Below are positions 10,757 through 22,827 of a stretch of 58,000 bases of DNA, in pieces. A program made the translations under genes and the position numbers. The notes beneath the pieces were generated by a model. That model ran no database searches and had not been told where the DNA came from. It saw only the letters and a program-made list of their open reading frames with translations. The DNA is from Cryptomeria japonica. Lineage: Eukaryota > Streptophyta > Pinopsida > Cupressales > Cupressaceae. Every line of letters starts with the position of its first letter. Position 1 is the stretch's first letter. The stretch is from the NCBI RefSeq assembly GCF_030272615.1, contig NC_081407.1, forward strand, positions 137,152,897 through 137,210,896. Reading direction: 5' to 3'.

Positions 10757-11938
10757 AAAACTACTTTCCTTAATGGTGATTTGAGGATATTTATATGACA
10801 TAATCGAAGCACTATGTGGTGAAAGGTAAAAGTAATTTGGTCTATAAATTAAAGATATCCCTATATTGGCTCAAATAAAGTCCTAGGATGTGGTACCATA
10901 AATTTGATACATATGTGTTGAGTTTGGGATTTGAGCGTTCTAAATCAGATCATTGTGTTTATTATAAATCTGTTGGTGATCGTTTCCTGTACATTGCATT
11001 GTATGTTGATGATATGTTATTCATTGGTAAAGGGAAAGGTATGATTTCAAAACTTAAGTCTCAGCTCGTTGCTAAATTTGAAATGAAAGATCTTGGTGTA
11101 GCGAAACACATTCTTGGGATGGAAATTAAAAGAGATAGAGTGAATAGAAAGTTGTGGCTAGGCTAGAATAAGTATGTGAATTTAATGTTATCGAGGTTCA
11201 ACATGCAGGATTGTAGACCATTGTGTGTTCCTTTTATAGTTGGAAGGAAATTATCTACTACTGATTGTCCTACATCCCCATCAAAGAGGGAAGACATGAG
11301 CAAAGTGCCTTACCAAAGTGCAGTTGGAAGTTTGATGTATGTTATGGTCTGTACTAGACCAGACATTTCCCAAGTAGTGGGAGTTTTGTCCAGATATATG
11401 TCTAATCCTGGTAGAGTTCATTGGGATGTAGTCAAAAGAGTTCAAATATTTGAAGGGTACTTCAGAGTATTCTTTGTGCTATCATGGAAATTTAGTTGGA
11501 GACATGATTTCCCTTGATATTCATGGTTATGTTGATTCAGACTGGGTAGGTGATATTGATAGCAGAAGATCCACCAATGCTTATGTGTTTACTTTATTTG
11601 GTGGTCCAATTAGTTGGATGAGTAAGCGACAGGTTGTGGTTGCTTTGTCCACTACTGAAGAAGAGTATATGGTAGCTACTCATGATTGTAAAGAGGTCAT
11701 TTATCTTAACAGACTATGTTCAGACATTGGAATAAAACAAGGAGTCGTGACAGTTCATTGTGACAATCAAAGTGTGATCTACCTAGCTAAGAACCCAACA
11801 TTTCATGCCTAGACCAAGCACATTGATGTCCAGTATCATTTTGTCAAAGATATGGTCAAAGATGGTAGGGTGAAGCTTGCTAAGGTAGAAACTTTGATGA
11901 ATGTGCAAATTCTTTAACTAAGGTTGTGAGCATAGAGA
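10757..11938 (+). pseudogene. Copia RT and RNase H of E, truncated by D
   Basis: The coding sequence resumes as KTTFLNGD, followed by VVKGKSNLVYKL, MWYHKFDTYVLSLGF and the catalytic YVDDM at about 11,000. MKDLGVAKHILGMEIKRD, CRPLCVPF, KVPYQSAVGSLMYVMVCTRP and SRYMSNPGRVHW lead to RNase H with YVDSDWVGD, ALSTTEEEYM and HCDNQSVIYLAKNP. There are stops at about 10,868, 11,164 and 11,811 and frameshifts near 10,780 and 11,450. RT and RNase H would copy the RNA and remove it in the particle, but this copy is inactive. Confidence 0.9.
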
Positions 11939-12043
11939 ATTTTAGATAGTGCTCAGAGTCTATGGGCCTCATGGCCCCTAGCAATTGATTCATTATATTG
12001 ATACTCCCTTTTGTCTTGCAAGGTGTTTGACAAGTGGTAAATT

Positions 12044-13040
12044 TGTTCGGAAAATGGTGTCTCAATCTTGCATTTACATAAGGTTACTATTTATAGTAAT
12101 TTTTTATTTCGGCATAAAATGTGTGAAATTCTCCTCAAAGCTTTTGGTTGGCTAGACAAGCATTCCGGTAAAGTTGCGTCGCAAGATCATGGCTAGTTTT
12201 GAAGATGTTAAATTTTCCATTTTGGAGGGGTCTAATGAAAGGTTTAAATTTGATTTTGAGGACTTTAGAGGCCCCAAAATTCCTTGAAAAGTGGGTGTAA
12301 ATGGCATAGCAATTTACAAGGAAATAGAGAACTTCACAAGCTTTTTGACGCTTCAAATGGTTCATCAATAAGACACACAATGCTCAAGTTATGGCCTCCA
12401 CAAGTTTGTACTCCTAAAATAGGAAATATAAAATACATTAGACACATAAATGAGTTGTAAAAGGGAGGGACACACATCATAGGGCATCTAGAAGAGAGGT
12501 AAGGTCAGATACACCTTATTGGGTGGTTTTATCCCATGGTTTTGTAATACCGTTTGACGATTTTTTTGTATTGTGTCTCCTATATATGAGGTGCATGAGA
12601 TAGTGGTTGTGTGTAAGAGTCTTAGGGCTATTGAGCTACCTCTGAATCTCTAATTAGTGGTACTCCTGCGAAGAGCTTTCTCTGCAAGTATATTGTAATC
12701 TATTTTTGATTGCTGAATAATAAATTGGGTGACTTTTGGAGTGTGGGGTTTTTCTTCCAAAAGGGTTTTTCCAACGTAAATCACTGTGTTATGGTTTGAA
12801 GGTTATTATATCTATTTCTATTTTTTATAATTGTTGTGATGATTTGTAAAAAAATTTGCATTACTCTCCTCTCAAGGTTAGTGTAGGAAGTTGTTCCGCT
12901 ACTTGAATTCCTTATAGTAAGATAGAAAAATGAAGTTTGGTTGCATAGGGGAGGCATAAATGGGTCCCAATCAAGCATGAGGATGAGATCAACAAGGTGA
13001 GGGCCCAAAATGTGGTCAAAATTGCAAGGGGTGCAATTTT
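12044..13040 (+). repeat. 3' LTR of E (about 1.0 kb, end uncertain)
   Basis: It begins TGTTCGGAAAATGG after the purine-rich CAAGTGGTAAATT. It has a TATA-like CTATATATGAG (about 12580) and a TTTTTCCAACGTAAATCAC stretch (about 12767), a layout usual in Tork-type LTRs. Its end must lie between about 12,930 and 13,050, where the J RT frame resumes. A CTACA at 13,045-13,049 before GGAGTAAC is a candidate end. Confidence 0.65.
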
Positions 13041-13049
13041 AGGAAGCTA

Positions 13050-14110
13050 CAGGAGTAACATCTAGTAGTTTCTTGGGGTTTATTGTCTCAAATAGAGGCA
13101 TTGAAATATATCTTGAAAAAGGTGAAAGCTATCCTAGAAATGCCATCACCTACCACACTTAAACAATTGAGAAGTATGCAGGGGAGACTACAATCTATAA
13201 GGTGTTTCATTGCACAATTGGTAGACAAATACCAACCATTTGAACACCTCTTGAAGAAAAGTGTAACATTCAAATGGATAGAACAATGCTAGGAGGCATT
13301 TCAAGCATTAAAAGAGTATCTTTTGTCCACACCAATATTAGTTCCACCAGTACATAGGAAACCATTACTATTGTACATATCTACAAATGAACTCTTCTTT
13401 GGGTGCTCTCCTAGCACAACATGATGAGCAAGGTAAAGAAAGAGCCATCTACTACATCAGTAGAACACTCATTGGATATGAACTCAACTATAAGCCTATC
13501 AAATGAGAATGTCTAGCAGTGATCTTCACCTCCTAGAAGCTTAGACACTACAAGTTGAGTCATAAAGTTGAGCTCATTGCACATTTTGATCCTCTAAAAT
13601 GCCTATTGAGCAGATCTAACATTAATTGGAAGAATAGCCAAATTGGTTATGGTCCTAAGCGAGTTTGACATAGAATATGTCGATAGAAAGGCCATCAAAG
13701 GGCTGATCATAGCAGATCAACTAGAAGAAACACCTATACTAGACAGTCATCCATTGGTGGTTGACTTTCCTAATGACTCGGTGTTTTCACTTTCAACTTC
13801 TACAACCAAGAAAATGTATTTTGATGGATCATACACTAATCATGGAGTAGGAGGAGGAATACTTTTTATTACTCCTCAAGGAGACTCTATCCCAAAATCA
13901 TTCAGGATCAACTTCCCTTGCACCAACAACATAGTTGAATATGTATCCCTAGTCATAGGACTTCATACTTCAGTACAATGGAAGATAATAGTGTTACAAG
14001 TATATAAGGACTCACAACTTATCATTAATCAGGTGAATGATGATTATAATACAAAAGATGACAAGATGACACCTTACAAGCAATTGGTGGAAGAGTACAA
14101 GCAACATTTT
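13050..14110 (+). pseudogene. Gypsy (Tat-type) RT end, RNase H and second RNase H of J
   Basis: Element J resumes in the RT with SSSFLGFIVSNRGIE, then KQLRSMQGRLQSIRCFIAQL, a typical gypsy RT-to-RNase H junction. The first RNase H shows LLAQHDEQGKERAIYYISR and ECLAVIF. A tether (SEFDIEYVDRKAIKG) follows, and then a second RNase H with YFDGSYTNHGVGGG, NIVEYVSLVIGL and KDSQLI, giving the D, E and D positions. Two RNase H domains in a row mark the Tat lineage of Ty3/gypsy. Frameshifts and stops occur at about 13,100, 13,290, 13,395 and 13,640. F interrupts it after KQHF. Confidence 0.88.
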
Positions 14111-15505
14111 TGTTGAACACAGAGTACCATTGAGAGGGGTTGAATCAGTGGTTCCTAAGTCTTTTCTTTTCTCTAATCTAACTTGAGAATATTAATTATG
14201 TACTTAATCACATAAACAATCAAACTGGTAATATAAGAAAGAAAGCCAAAGTGACCATACACACACAAGTAACTCACAACACTAGATTTATGAGGAAAAC
14301 CCAATATGCAAAAATCCTCAGTGAGAAATGTTGCTGAAGACTACTGCTCCAATCCAGCCTCACAGGTAAAACATAGATTTACAAAGATTTTGGGCACCAA
14401 CCCAAGGAGCACTAACCCCTACACTTTTAGGGCACCAACCCAAGGAGAACCAACCCCTACACCAAGCTCTGACTTGGCGATGTATATTGAAATCTATTTG
14501 AATACAATTAAGGCTTCTTGCTGCAAATGAATTATGCAACTCTTGAATCAATTAACTCTCTGTTATATTTCTCTCTGTTTCACACACAGTCTCTCAATAT
14601 ACTGTGTCACACTAGGATGTTTCCTTCTCTACCACACCTTACCGGTTATGCTCAATTGCCTAACTATGAAGCTGTCGGTAGAATTCTCTCACCGGTTCGC
14701 TTGCTCACTCACACTATAACTTGATTAGAACCCCTTCTCAAGTTATCTCCTTGCTCATACTAACTCCTCTCCTCTACACAATCTTCACAAAAACATCATC
14801 TTTTTTTGTCCATCGCTCCCCTTTCTTATTAGATGATTTCCCACCAAAAAGAAATTCAAATTTTTGACGGTTAGGGTTTCCTCACCATCTACGAGGCAAA
14901 CCAAATCCAACCAGATCCTGCAAGAACTAATCACCTTGATGTCCATCTATTCATCTCTGTCATTTTTGTGCCTTTTAAGACATGTTTTCCAGACAAGGGA
15001 AACACGATCCATTATATAGATCTACATCTATCAAATTTCTATTAATGCCTCTATTGTTTCCTTCTTGAGGTATTCTTTCAATCCGATATTCTTGCTTCGT
15101 TCCAGGCACCAACTACTCCCATGATCTTCCTCTATCATTCCTTCTTCCTTGAGTTGCAATTAGTCTGATGCAATCTCTTGATTTGCAGTTCCTTCATTAA
15201 TCGAAAACATATGTTTCATCAACCCTGTGGATGAAGCTTCACCAACCACACCCTACTTGCCACCTCAACTTCACATGGCATCACACCGATCAAGACACAG
15301 CCTAACAATACGCAGTCGGTCCAACAAACACATACTAGTAAAACCCTTTGCTAGTAGAGTGTTCTTCTTCTATTGACCAGTATAGCATCCTGTACCAATT
15401 GCACATCTTAACATTCCGCCTCTTCATCATTAAACAAGCAACCATCCTCCATGCTCAATTTCTACTAGTTGACATCAATGACAACTTAGTGCCAAAATGC
15501 CAACA
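14111..15505 (-). repeat. 3' LTR of F (1,395 bp)
   Basis: On the minus strand it starts TGTTGGCATTTTGGCAC and ends GTGTTCAACA. Compared by hand with the other F LTR over the first ~300 bp, I count roughly 27 differences. It contains the AAAACCCAATATG variant of the shared block at about 14,295. Confidence 0.88.
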
Positions 15506-15521
15506 ATCTCCCCATTTGGCA
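15506..15521 (-). other. Polypurine tract of F
   Basis: The minus strand reads CCAAATGGGGAGAT directly before the LTR start TGTTGGCAT. It is one substitution off the CCAAAGGGGGAGAT of H and K. Confidence 0.8.
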
Positions 15522-15659
15522 TTGATGTCAACTTCTCATAGTCTACTCCACACCGGTACATATCTCCCCCTTTGACATGATTACAAAGGGTACTTGCACA
15601 CTCGCTCTTTGATCCATACCATGCTCCCCCTGAGCCACATAAACCTTCCTAGGCATATG

Positions 15660-17115
15660 ATACAACTCCCAACTTGTGTCAGAGGTACTCAAACGTGCTT
15701 ATCGGTAGTGGTTTGGTGAAAATGTCTGTTACTTGTTCACCAGTAGGAACATAGTCCATTCTTACCTCTTGTCCTTCAACCTTCTCTTTGAGGAAGTGGT
15801 ATTTGATTGCAATGTGTTTTGTTCTAGAATGCATGACTGGATTCTTTGCTATGTTGATTGCACTCGAATTGTCACACTGGATGAGAATGGGATCAGTGAT
15901 ATCCACTTGGATATCTTTGAGAGTCTGCTTCATCCAAAGCATCTAAGAGCAACATGTAGCAGCAAAAATGTACTCAGCTTTAGCAGTAGATAGGGAGACT
16001 GAGTCCTGCTTCTTGCTATGCCATGAGACCAACCGGTCCCCTAGAAAGAATGCACCACTGCTTGTGCTCTTTCTATCATCAATGCATCCTGCTCAATCAG
16101 CATCAATGTATGTTTCCAAAATAAAATTTCCCTATTTAGGATACCACAAACCATAGCTAAGCATTCCTTGTAGATACCTAAAAATCCTACTAACAGCATT
16201 CATGTGTGACTACTTTGGTGCAGCTTGAAATCTGGCCACCATGCATACTCCCTGAAAAATATCTGATCTTGAAGCAGTTAGATATAGTAGATTGTCTATC
16301 ATGGATCTATACAAAGTCTGATCCACTACCAGTGATTCATCATTTTTACTCAATTTACTGCCAGTCACCATGGGAGTACTTACTAGTTTGCAATCTTCCA
16401 GTTGGAATTTCTTCAGCATCTCCTTTGCATACTTGACTTGTGAGATAAAGATTCCTTTATCTTTCTGTAGTATCTGCAAGCCAAGAAAGTAAGTCAATTC
16501 ACCGAGCATTGACATCTCAAATTTTGACTACATCTAATCAGCAAACTCTTTGCAAAGAGTATCCTTGTTGCCACCAAAGATGATGTCATCTACATACACA
16601 ACCACAATAATCATGTGATTCCCATCTTTCCTTATGTACAAATTGCTATCAGCACTTCCCTTTTTGAATTTCCGCTTCTTCAGATACAGATCCAATCTTG
16701 AGTACCATGCTCTGGGGGCTTTCTTTAAACCATATAGAGCTTTCTTTAACTGACATACAAATCTCTCATCATCATGCAGCAAAAATCCTTTTGGTTGCTC
16801 CATGTATACTTCTTCTTCTAGATTTCCATTTAGAAAAGCAAATTTTACATCCATTTGGTATACTTTGTAGCCCTTGTAGGCAGAGTAAGCTAGAAACATC
16901 CTAATTGCTTCTAATCTAGCCACCAATGCAAATGTTTTTTCAAAGTCAATCCCTTCTACCTGAGAGTATCCTTTGCATGCTAGTCTAGCTTTATGCCTCA
17001 CAACCTTACCTTCTTTATTCATTTTTTTCTGGTAGACCCACTTTTTGCCAATGATGTTCTTATCTTCCAGTCTACAGACTAATTCCCAAGTTTTGTTCTT
17101 CTCAATCTGGTGCAT
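15660..17115 (-). pseudogene. Copia RT and RNase H of F
   Basis: RT reads leftward from 17,115: [62 protein letters not shown] and the catalytic [10 protein letters not shown] at about 16,580. After a stop (about 16,531) come MLGELTYFLGLQI and STPMVTG. The RNase H part has the IDAD, RKSTSSGAFFLG and LSTAKAEY patterns in broken frame, and an open tail 15,679-15,942 with QCDNSSAINIAKNP and TKHI. It ends about 150 bp before the polypurine tract, so F has no extra ORF after pol. Confidence 0.9.
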
Positions 17116-17157
17116 TTATTCTTCCATGGCATCCATCCATTCTTGTCTTTTGCTAGC

Positions 17158-17778
17158 CTAAATGAAGGTTTTGGGTTCAACTTCAGTCATGAGGCATAGG
17201 TTGACTTGTTCATCATTTTGGGCAAGTCTTCTTCTAGTCTGCACACCATCACTCTTATTTCCCATAATTTGCTCTTCCCGATGATTCAACTGTACATATT
17301 GGTTGGGAACCTTCTGAGGTGTTGCCTCCGGTTCAGTGTCAGACTGAACTTCATTATTTTCATCATCGGAGTCATCATATTGGTTAATGTGTGGTTGACA
17401 TCCTTTGTGCATATCCTCATCAACTCTTACATGCACACTTTCAACAATTCTTCTTAGTCTTTTATTGTAGAATTTGTAGGTTTTGTTGTTAGATGAGTAA
17501 CCAAGGAAGATCCCTTCATCACTTCTAGATTCAAAGCTTCCCAAACCATCCATATCTTTCTTAATGAAGCATTTGCCTCCAAAAACTTTGAAATATTTGA
17601 CTGATGGCTTCCGGTCATACCATAACTCATAAGGTGTCATCTTGTTGTTTGTTCTTAACTAAACCTGGTTCAAGGTGTATGCAGTAGTATGAACAGCTTC
17701 TTTCCAATAGGTATCCAGTAGACTGACCTCATTCAACATAGTTTTGGCCATCTCCTTGACTATCCTATTCTTCCTTTC
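17158..17778 (-). pseudogene. Copia integrase C-terminal part and linker of F
   Basis: The frame resumes directly after the G insertion with RKNRIVKEMAKTML, then SLLDTYWKEAVHTTAYTLNQV, a stop at about 17,658, and the open part MTPYELWYDRKPSVKYFKVF. GYSSNNKTYKFYN and the acidic linker up to EEQIMGNKSDGVQTRRRL follow. It joins in frame with 41,127 onward across the CTTTC duplication. The acidic linker also recurs in D. Confidence 0.88.
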
Positions 17779-18935
17779 TAATGAATACTAAGAGGGGGGG
17801 GGTGAATTAGTATGCCAAAAATCTTTGCACTTAAACACTTTACAAGACTAACAGTAAACCGGTAAAACAGTTTAGCAGACAAACCAATTAGCACACATGC
17901 AAACCAAATAGCAAATAATGCATTCACCCACAAAAGCACAAACACCATAACACATGAGATTTTGACATGGAAACCCAAATGGGAAAAACCATGGTGAGAT
18001 GGAACTCACAAGTAACTATCTACAGAATAGGAACCAAACCGGTTAAGGTCTTACAATGTTGTTTACCAGAACAGATCCTACTAGGAATCTCAATCTCTAT
18101 TAGGAGATAAGTCCGATTAAAGACTACCTTGCTAGAGGATTTTAGATTCACAAATGTTAACCACCTTGTTAGAGGATTTTCAAAAGGCTTTTGGGCCTAC
18201 CCGGTTAAGGGCTACAGACTTGTCAAAGATGTGAGTAATCAACAAGTGTTTGATCTAGCTAATAGCACAAACTGCTTGGTTAGATCCTTGATAGCTCATT
18301 CCTAATGCACTCTAGCATTACTTCAGTCTTCTACACATTCATATTCTCTCCAACTCCTCAACCACCTTAAACCCTAGCAACAACATAAACTTTTGCTACA
18401 ATCACATCAACAACCTAAAACCTTAGACATGATGTCCTTATAAAGGAATCTAATTTCATATTGGTCCGATAGGATTACATTACAATTTCCTAGGTTCAAT
18501 TAACCTGGACATACTTGGTAACATGACACAAAAAGCACCGTTAAAGTGTCGGCACCGTCAAACAATCGGTGGATGGTAACTCATCACAGAATGTCGATTG
18601 GTAACACATCACAGAGTATTACCGGTTCATACAAAATGCCGGTTGGTAACTCATCACAGAGTATTACCGATTCATACAAAATGAAGACTGGTAAAAATGT
18701 GTTATGCCGCCTTAATCCCTCATACTACTTGGGATCCACGAACCGCTTGGGGTCAACATGCCACTTCAGACCAGGAAACACATTCTACAAAACACCAATA
18801 GTCTAAAGACTATAATATAGCATACCGGTTGGAACAAATACCGGTTGTGCTCTAACTCATACATATAAAGGAGATCTTAATGAAAGTGTGTGTCCATCAA
18901 TGACAATCACAACATAAACATCAAAAATGCCAACA
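17779..18935 (-). repeat. 3' LTR of G (1,157 bp)
   Basis: On the minus strand it starts TGTTGGCATTTTTGATG and ends TAGTATTCATTA. It contains two full and one partial unit of a ~45-bp tandem repeat at 18,574-18,689, a GGAAACCCAAATGGGAAA block at about 17,970, and TTTATATGTATGAG as a possible TATA region (about 18,857-18,870, read on the minus strand). Confidence 0.9.
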
Positions 18936-18952
18936 ATCTCCCCCTTCGGCAT
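18936..18952 (-). other. Polypurine tract of G
   Basis: The minus strand reads GCCGAAGGGGGAGAT immediately before TGTTGGCAT. Confidence 0.85.
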
Positions 18953-19235
18953 TTATGGCAACACTTAGGAAAATAAAATTTTGACATCTAAGTGTTTTAC
19001 AACAAAATCATGCCATTAGCAAAATTACTCCCCCTAAGCATATACACTATCCCTTTGGCAATAAAATGTATAACAATTTTGCATAAAGAGCATAAACATT
19101 GAGATATTCAGAGCATATATCAAAATTTTGATTACCAGATACTTCTCACAAATAGAATTCTTCTCCCCCTTTTCCAACAATGACAAAGTACAGCTGAACA
19201 ACCTTGTTTTCATTTGATATTAAAATAATAAAAGT

Positions 19236-22200
19236 TTATGACAATAAGGAATAATACTTGTCAAAAACAGATTTAAAGTCCTACAAGAATTGTTTCATCA
19301 ACAAAGCCCAGGATGCAAGTAGGGAGGTGGCTACTTCTTTTTCTGTCTGCATCTGGGAAACCTGTTCTTCCATGGCATCAATTGTGCTCATCTCTTGTGT
19401 CACTGTTAAGGCATCCAGGTTTAGATAGCACTTCTGAAGAATTTGCAATCATGGAAGTAGAACCAGTTGTAGCTCCTACAAATCTCTAGACTGGGTGCTG
19501 ATCTCTTGCTCCCTTTTGGCTGACTGGATGTGAAACCGGTGAACGGTTTGCTCATAAGTTGTAAAGGAATCATAAGGTGGTTTGAATGTGCTCATGTAGG
19601 ACTGCAAGTTCGTTTGAAGCTTTTTCTTCTGAGCTAGCACATCATCATAGAACAGATGGGGTTGGTAGATCTTGCTGAGTAGCAGATTCCCCTCATCCAG
19701 AGCGTCCCTTATATCCTTTTGTTCTTTCTTTAGTTTAGACCGAAGCTCATTCAACTTCTTCACCAAAGCTATATTAAGAGCTTTTGATGCTCCTTCTTGA
19801 CATTTTCCTTTGCTGCCTCTTCTAGAATTTGCACCTAATCATCCACTACTGTGCATAGGAGCTTAAGTTTAGCTAGTGATGAATCGGTGTTGGGAAGATT
19901 TGTACCGGGTATCAAACTGGTAAGAGTGTCCACAGCTGCTTGAATTACATCCTGCTCCTTCTTCCTCCGTATGTTTTCAAGCCATTCTTAGACAACTTTT
20001 ATGCTCTGCATCACCTCCATTTCACTTGCAAACTGGAGGTCGATAGGACTGGTGAGATTAGCTAGTTTGGCTTGACTCCCGGCTGCCTTCAGAGTCTCCA
20101 TCTAGGTTCTCTTCTCCACTTCTCCTACCTTGTCCTCTTCCGCTTTCTTCTTCTCCACTTCTCTTCTCTTCTCCTCTTCTTTGTCCTCCTTAGCCTTTTT
20201 CTTTTCTGCTTCCTTCTGCTTCTCCTATTCCTTATCTTCCTCTTCCTTCTTCTTCCTCTCTGCTTCCTTCTTCTTCTCATGTTCCTTATCTTCCTCTTCT
20301 TTCTTTTTCTTTTCATCTTCTTGCTTCTTTTTCTCTTCTTCATCTTTCTTCTTCTTCTCTTCTTCATCCTTTTTCTTCTTCTCCTCTTCATCTTTCTTCT
20401 TCTTCTCTTCTTCATCTTTCTTCTTCTTCTCTTCTTCATCCTTTTTCTTCTTCTCTTCTCATCTTTCTTCTTCTTCTCTTCTTCATCTTTCTTCTTCTTC
20501 TCTTCTTCACCCTTTTTCCGCTTCTCTTCTTCATCCTTTTTCCTCTACCCGGCCTGTTCCTTTGCCACATCCTGTCTGTCCTCGGCTTGCTTATCAACCT
20601 GTTTAACCTATTGCTCCTATCCTATTGCCTCAGATGGTGTTTCTTGAGTTACATCTTCTACATCTAGGGCATCGACATCAATAGTGTCTACCGGTTCATC
20701 AACCGGATTTCCTTCATCATCAAGTACTTCGTCCGATTTGGATATAACCAGTTCTTTCTTAGCTTGTTCGTTGGCTTCAGTCACTCGATGCATCTTCAGA
20801 GCTTCTAGAGCATGAGTGTTTGTATACTTGAGCACTTCCTTACCCTTTCCTTCCAATAATAGGAGTCTTCTTCTTCTCATGAAGAAAATACTCAATTAAG
20901 TCATGTAGCACTTTTCTCCTAATATTATTTATTGTTCTTTGACAATGTGTCAAAGGTTTATAGGAAGAGATATCTATATTTACTAGTGTAGATGATGTCA
21001 GTTCATTCTTTGTCTTTTTCTTCGTCTGTCTGACCTTCTTGGGCATCTCCTCAGACACAGTCTCTTCAGAGTCCGGTTCATTTGACTTAGTCTTCCTTTT
21101 CCTTTTGAAGACTTTTGCAGGTGTCGCTTCTGGTTTCTTTTTGGTTGGTGACCGCTTGGTCACTTTTGGAGTTGCAGTAGTAACCGGTGTTGATGCTGCA
21201 GGCACTACCTTTGCCTTCTTCACTGCAGGTTCTTTTCCTTTTTTTGCAAAGGGTTCCTCGACCGGTGTAACCCTTTCCAAATAGGTTCCGGTCCTCTTTG
21301 CCTTAGGATCAAGAGGTGAGGCAACAAGGGTAGAGGCATACCCTTCTAGCACATCGTATATCACCTCATAGCCCATTGGCTCCACTTCTTCCTGTCTAGG
21401 CTCAATAGCCTCCATTATGCATTTATCCACTTGGATGGTGAAACAGATATTGTCTTCATATTTCTTGACAATGTCACCTAATATCCTCATTCTTTGGCTC
21501 ATTTTCCATCTGAACCCATCAAAATACTTGTTTAGAACATCAAGGTAACTAGTTCCAATTGCTTGAATGCTTTCCTTGATTTGCTTGGTCACCGATTGGT
21601 CAGCAGACCATTGGACATCTCCTACTCCTGGAAAGTAGCCTTGGAAATAAAAGAACAACCCAACCAGTAGCTATCCAAACTTGAACCTTAGTGTATTATC
21701 CTGATTGATCGACTTTAGATTCAATAGGAGTTGTCTCTGCATACCAGTGCACAGGTCAAATGATGCATCCTCCTTTATCATCCGGTAAGCAGAATTTACC
21801 CTTGCAGTAGATACAGAGTTAATTCTACTGGTAGAGAATGTCAGGTAGCCTATCACCATGCAGGCATACTTAACCAGATCATCCTTGATGGAATTGACTG
21901 TCATGCCTCGTGAGTCGCTCACTAAACCGGTGAGCTTGGACATTTCAGTTTTGCTTACCGTCCTTAGGGCTGGCACTTCCCCTATGTTGTAGAAACCAGT
22001 GACTACATGAATTGCCTACGGCATGATATCATGTGTTCTCTCCAAGTACATCTTGTCACCATGGACTCTACTCAAAATGATCCTTATATGATCCTCTGTG
22101 AAATCCTCCAGGAAGTAAACAGCATTATGGAGCTTCTTCTTCTCCAAAATATTATACTCCGGTTTGATATTTTTATCCTTTCCACAAAATAAACCTAACT

Positions 22201-22378
22201 AGGAGTGGATAGCTAGAGACCCTAGGTCTTCAATCTTGCAATCTATGTAGTCAGAAATTCCCTCTTCTACTATCACACCAGCCGAAACTTGTGATAGGGC
22301 ATTATACTTAGACTTTCGTTGAATAAAACTTGAAGACTCGACAGATGCACTAGAACTGGTATTAGATGCGGAAGCCAT
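19236..22378 (-). pseudogene. ORF2 of G: unrecognised ~1,050-codon protein, broken
   Basis: The ATG is at 22,378 (MASASNTSSS), chosen because the same start opens ORF2 in H and, after a frameshift, in K. The N-terminal domain (first ~270 codons) has SQVSAGVIVEEGISDYIDCK, DHIRIILSRVHGDKMYL, LTGLVSDSRGM and LRFKFGxLLVGLFFYFQGYF. A basic stretch with KRKRKTK follows, then THCQRTINNIRRKVLHDLIEY. A glutamate/lysine helix (20,125-20,600) comes next, and a C-terminal coil ending YYSLLS. It has at least a dozen stops, and about 110 codons present in H are missing near 20,890. It lies directly before the polypurine tract. I do not recognise the family. Its position resembles the extra ORF some Sireviruses carry after pol, which is only a positional analogy. 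Confidence 0.75.
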
Positions 22379-22827
22379 GATAGAAATTTTAAGAACTCGA
22401 GAAATACCTTTTAAAACAAGTGAATTTAGGGCTTGCAAATTCTCCTTCACTTCATACTTCGTCGGTTGCTAAATCACCGCTTTGTGTTCTCCACTTGACT
22501 GTTTGCAGTTTGAATTTGAATCTCCTTCGCGGTTTCTCAATTTCTCAAAATCTCAGCTCAAATCGCCTTTTCGTCGCTCTTCTCTTTAAAAAAATTTTCT
22601 TCGCTCAAAAACTAATAGTGAGAAATGATTTGAAAAATGCTTTTAAGTATATTCCTCACCTACCATCATTAATGCTCCTCCATTAGGGTGTAAACCCTAA
22701 TTTGCCTTTTACCATTTCTGGTCTTCCACCAAGTGACAGGTATCACATACCCGTTAAGGTCTTTTACCAGTGTAAACTGAGGGTTCAAAACATTTCATTG
22801 TTTGCTCCCCCTAAGCTTTTCTGAAGC

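Larger units (their letters stand above)
10757..13040 (+). mobile_element. Element E: copia (Tork/Tnt1-like) 3' half
   Basis: It holds the RT C-terminal half, RNase H, a polypurine-like stretch and the 3' LTR, all on the plus strand. The N-terminal half (gag, protease, integrase) should lie left of the window, beyond the A-D nest. The right boundary with J is uncertain by about 100 bp. The protein resembles Tnt1/Tork RTs by my recollection (MKDLGxAKxILGMEI). Confidence 0.8.

Noticed and set aside
12781-13008. Possible small gene between E and J
   Set aside because: It is within or at the edge of the E 3' LTR, no motif is visible, and the frame is antisense to both elements.
17778-17978. Short minus-strand frames in G/H-type LTRs (also at 24,128-24,352 and, on plus, 25,569-25,787 and 40,226-40,444) encoding similar hydrophobic peptides
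   Set aside because: The peptide recurs because the LTR recurs; the frames cross LTR motifs, and no start context or conservation beyond the DNA identity was seen.
20072-20647. Plus-strand frames rich in Phe, Leu and Ser (and similar minus-strand frames at 37,430-38,174) that look like membrane proteins
   Set aside because: They are the antisense of the glutamate/lysine-rich stretch of ORF2 in G and H; simple GAA/AAG repeats read backward as TTC/CTT.
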